Assembly (NCBI RefSeq): GCF_023022965.1
Contig: NZ_CP095462.1
Location: 2,356,001-2,420,000, forward strand
From: Ectobacillus sp. JY-23
GTDB taxonomy: Bacteria > Bacillota > Bacilli > Bacillales > Bacillaceae_G
Length of the DNA stretch: 64,000 nt
Direction of reading: 5' to 3'
The position numbers and the translations under genes were made by a program. Position 1 is the first letter of the stretch. Each line of letters opens with the position of its first letter. The notes below the pieces were generated by a model that had not been told where the DNA came from, did no database searches, and was given only the letters and a program-made list of their open reading frames with translations. Of the stretch, positions 63,407 through 64,000 are shown one piece after another.

Positions 63407-64000
63407 TTATACGTATTGAATTTTTGTGGCTTCTTTTGGGTCTGTATCATGCACAAATAAAGAGCGTCCTACATCGATCCCTTTACTTTGTAGTACCTGA
63501 GACACAGACATGTTTGCCAGCTCTTTCATATTGTTATCTAAGCTTAAATGCGCCAAATAAATATGCTTTGTTTGATCCGTAATTACATCGTACATGGCCA
63601 AAGCAGCATCTTCATTGGATACATGGCCAACATCACTTAAAATTCTTCTTTTAACGCTCCATGGATAGCGACCCATTCGCAGCATTTCTACATCATGGTT
63701 ACTTTCAAAAATGAACACATCAGAGCCTTTAATAACACCCTTCATCCTGTCGCTCACATATCCTGTATCTGTAATGATAGTGAGCTTTTTATTATCATGA
63801 TGAAAAACATAAAACATAGGCTCCGCAGCATCGTGAGATACGCCAAAGGATTCTACATCAATATCACCAAATGTTTTTATGGTACCTGTTGGAAAGATAA
63901 ACTTTTGTTCGGTTGGAATGTTTCCAATTAAGTGTTCCATAGCGCGCCACGTTTTTTCATTCGCATATATCGGGAGCTTATATTTTCTAGCAAGTACCCC
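63407..64000 (-). CDS. walJ: WalJ (YycJ) metallo-beta-lactamase family protein, 5' end outside the window
   Basis: The C-terminal 197 residues of a gene that continues past the right edge. The frame stays open from 63940 (an internal Met) to 64000, reading [42 protein letters not shown] and HVSNEDAA with HLS near the end are the later metal-binding and structural motifs of YycJ. The HxHxDH motif must lie outside the window. WalJ is linked to the essential WalRK cell-wall system and has DNA exonuclease activity in some species. Confidence 0.92.
   Translation of the reverse strand, partial: GVLARKYKLPIYANEKTWRAMEHLIGNIPTEQKFIFPTGTIKTFGDIDVESFGVSHDAAEPMFYVFHHDNKKLTIITDTGYVSDRMKGVIKGSDVFIFESNHDVEMLRMGRYPWSVKRRILSDVGHVSNEDAALAMYDVITDQTKHIYLAHLSLDNNMKELANMSVSQVLQSKGIDVGRSLFVHDTDPKEATKIQYV

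Noticed and set aside
1-64000. tRNA, rRNA or known riboswitch
   Set aside because: No cloverleaf, rRNA-like or conserved riboswitch core was recognised by eye. A covariance-model search would be decisive.

Overview
The window reads as a chromosomal segment of a low-GC, Gram-positive spore-former of Bacillus sensu lato, probably a relative of the B. cereus clade. Support comes from the gene repertoire (NiaP of the B. subtilis YceI type, YfmM-type ABC-F ATPase, walJ-htrC-CxxH protein-rlmH order, AhpC/AhpF with a PerR-like box), strong AGGAGG-type ribosome binding sites and A+T-rich intergenic DNA. The walJ...rlmH block at the right end is normally origin-proximal in Bacillus. No rRNA, tRNA or CRISPR array was seen.

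Layout. 0.2-2.8 kb: PAS-GAF-PAS-GGDEF-EAL c-di-GMP protein. 2.9-8.2 kb: ybdD-cstA with an orphan LytTR regulator, then niaP and a GntR regulator. 8.3-18.3 kb: a surface-polysaccharide locus (rmlA-C-B-D for dTDP-L-rhamnose, three GT2 glycosyltransferases, a Wzy-like polymerase, an LCP transferase on the other strand, a Wzx-like flippase). 18.7-23.1 kb: a TRIC-type channel, then a GT2/DUF2304/small EamA-like/DUF2142 module that looks like a lipid-linked sugar pathway. 23.2-25.7 kb: a maltose-type PTS EIICB with a maltose-6'-phosphate phosphatase, with an operator at the predicted start of transcription. 25.8-34 kb: topB, an aminoglycoside-phosphotransferase-fold kinase, a Schlafen/AlbA_2-family protein that lacks the AlbA_2 domain, yfmM, a hypothetical gene and a small HTH gene. 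33.5-41.3 kb: zwf and gnd, a second GGDEF-EAL protein, and ahpCF. 41.4-48.6 kb: a lic-type phosphocholine cassette (licC, licB, a HTH-nucleotidyltransferase-choline kinase fusion, flippase, LicD-like protein, acyltransferase). 48.8-59.3 kb: cysteine desulfidase family protein, SET-domain protein, mqo, GtrA/DUF6056-like/GtrB-like genes, PhoX-like phosphatase and a tRNA-dihydrouridine synthase. 59.4-61.2 kb: degraded IS66-family DNA enclosing eleven 53-bp tandem repeats. 61.2-64 kb: rlmH, CxxH protein, htrC and the 3' part of walJ.

The dominant theme is cell-surface glycobiology: a rhamnose polymer pathway, phosphocholine decoration, and two separate modules of the kind that modify wall polymers outside the membrane with polyprenyl-linked sugars. 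Central carbon genes (zwf, gnd, mqo, cstA, maltose PTS) and peroxide defence are interspersed.

The items most worth a second look are: the 53-bp array, whose units carry a hairpin with matched base changes on both arms; the three-domain choline kinase with palindromes at its promoter; the LytTR regulator with a degenerate receiver beside cstA; the AlbA_2-less protein with a 21-bp minisatellite; the SET-domain gene; and a group of DnaA-box-like sites around the rlmH/CxxH genes.
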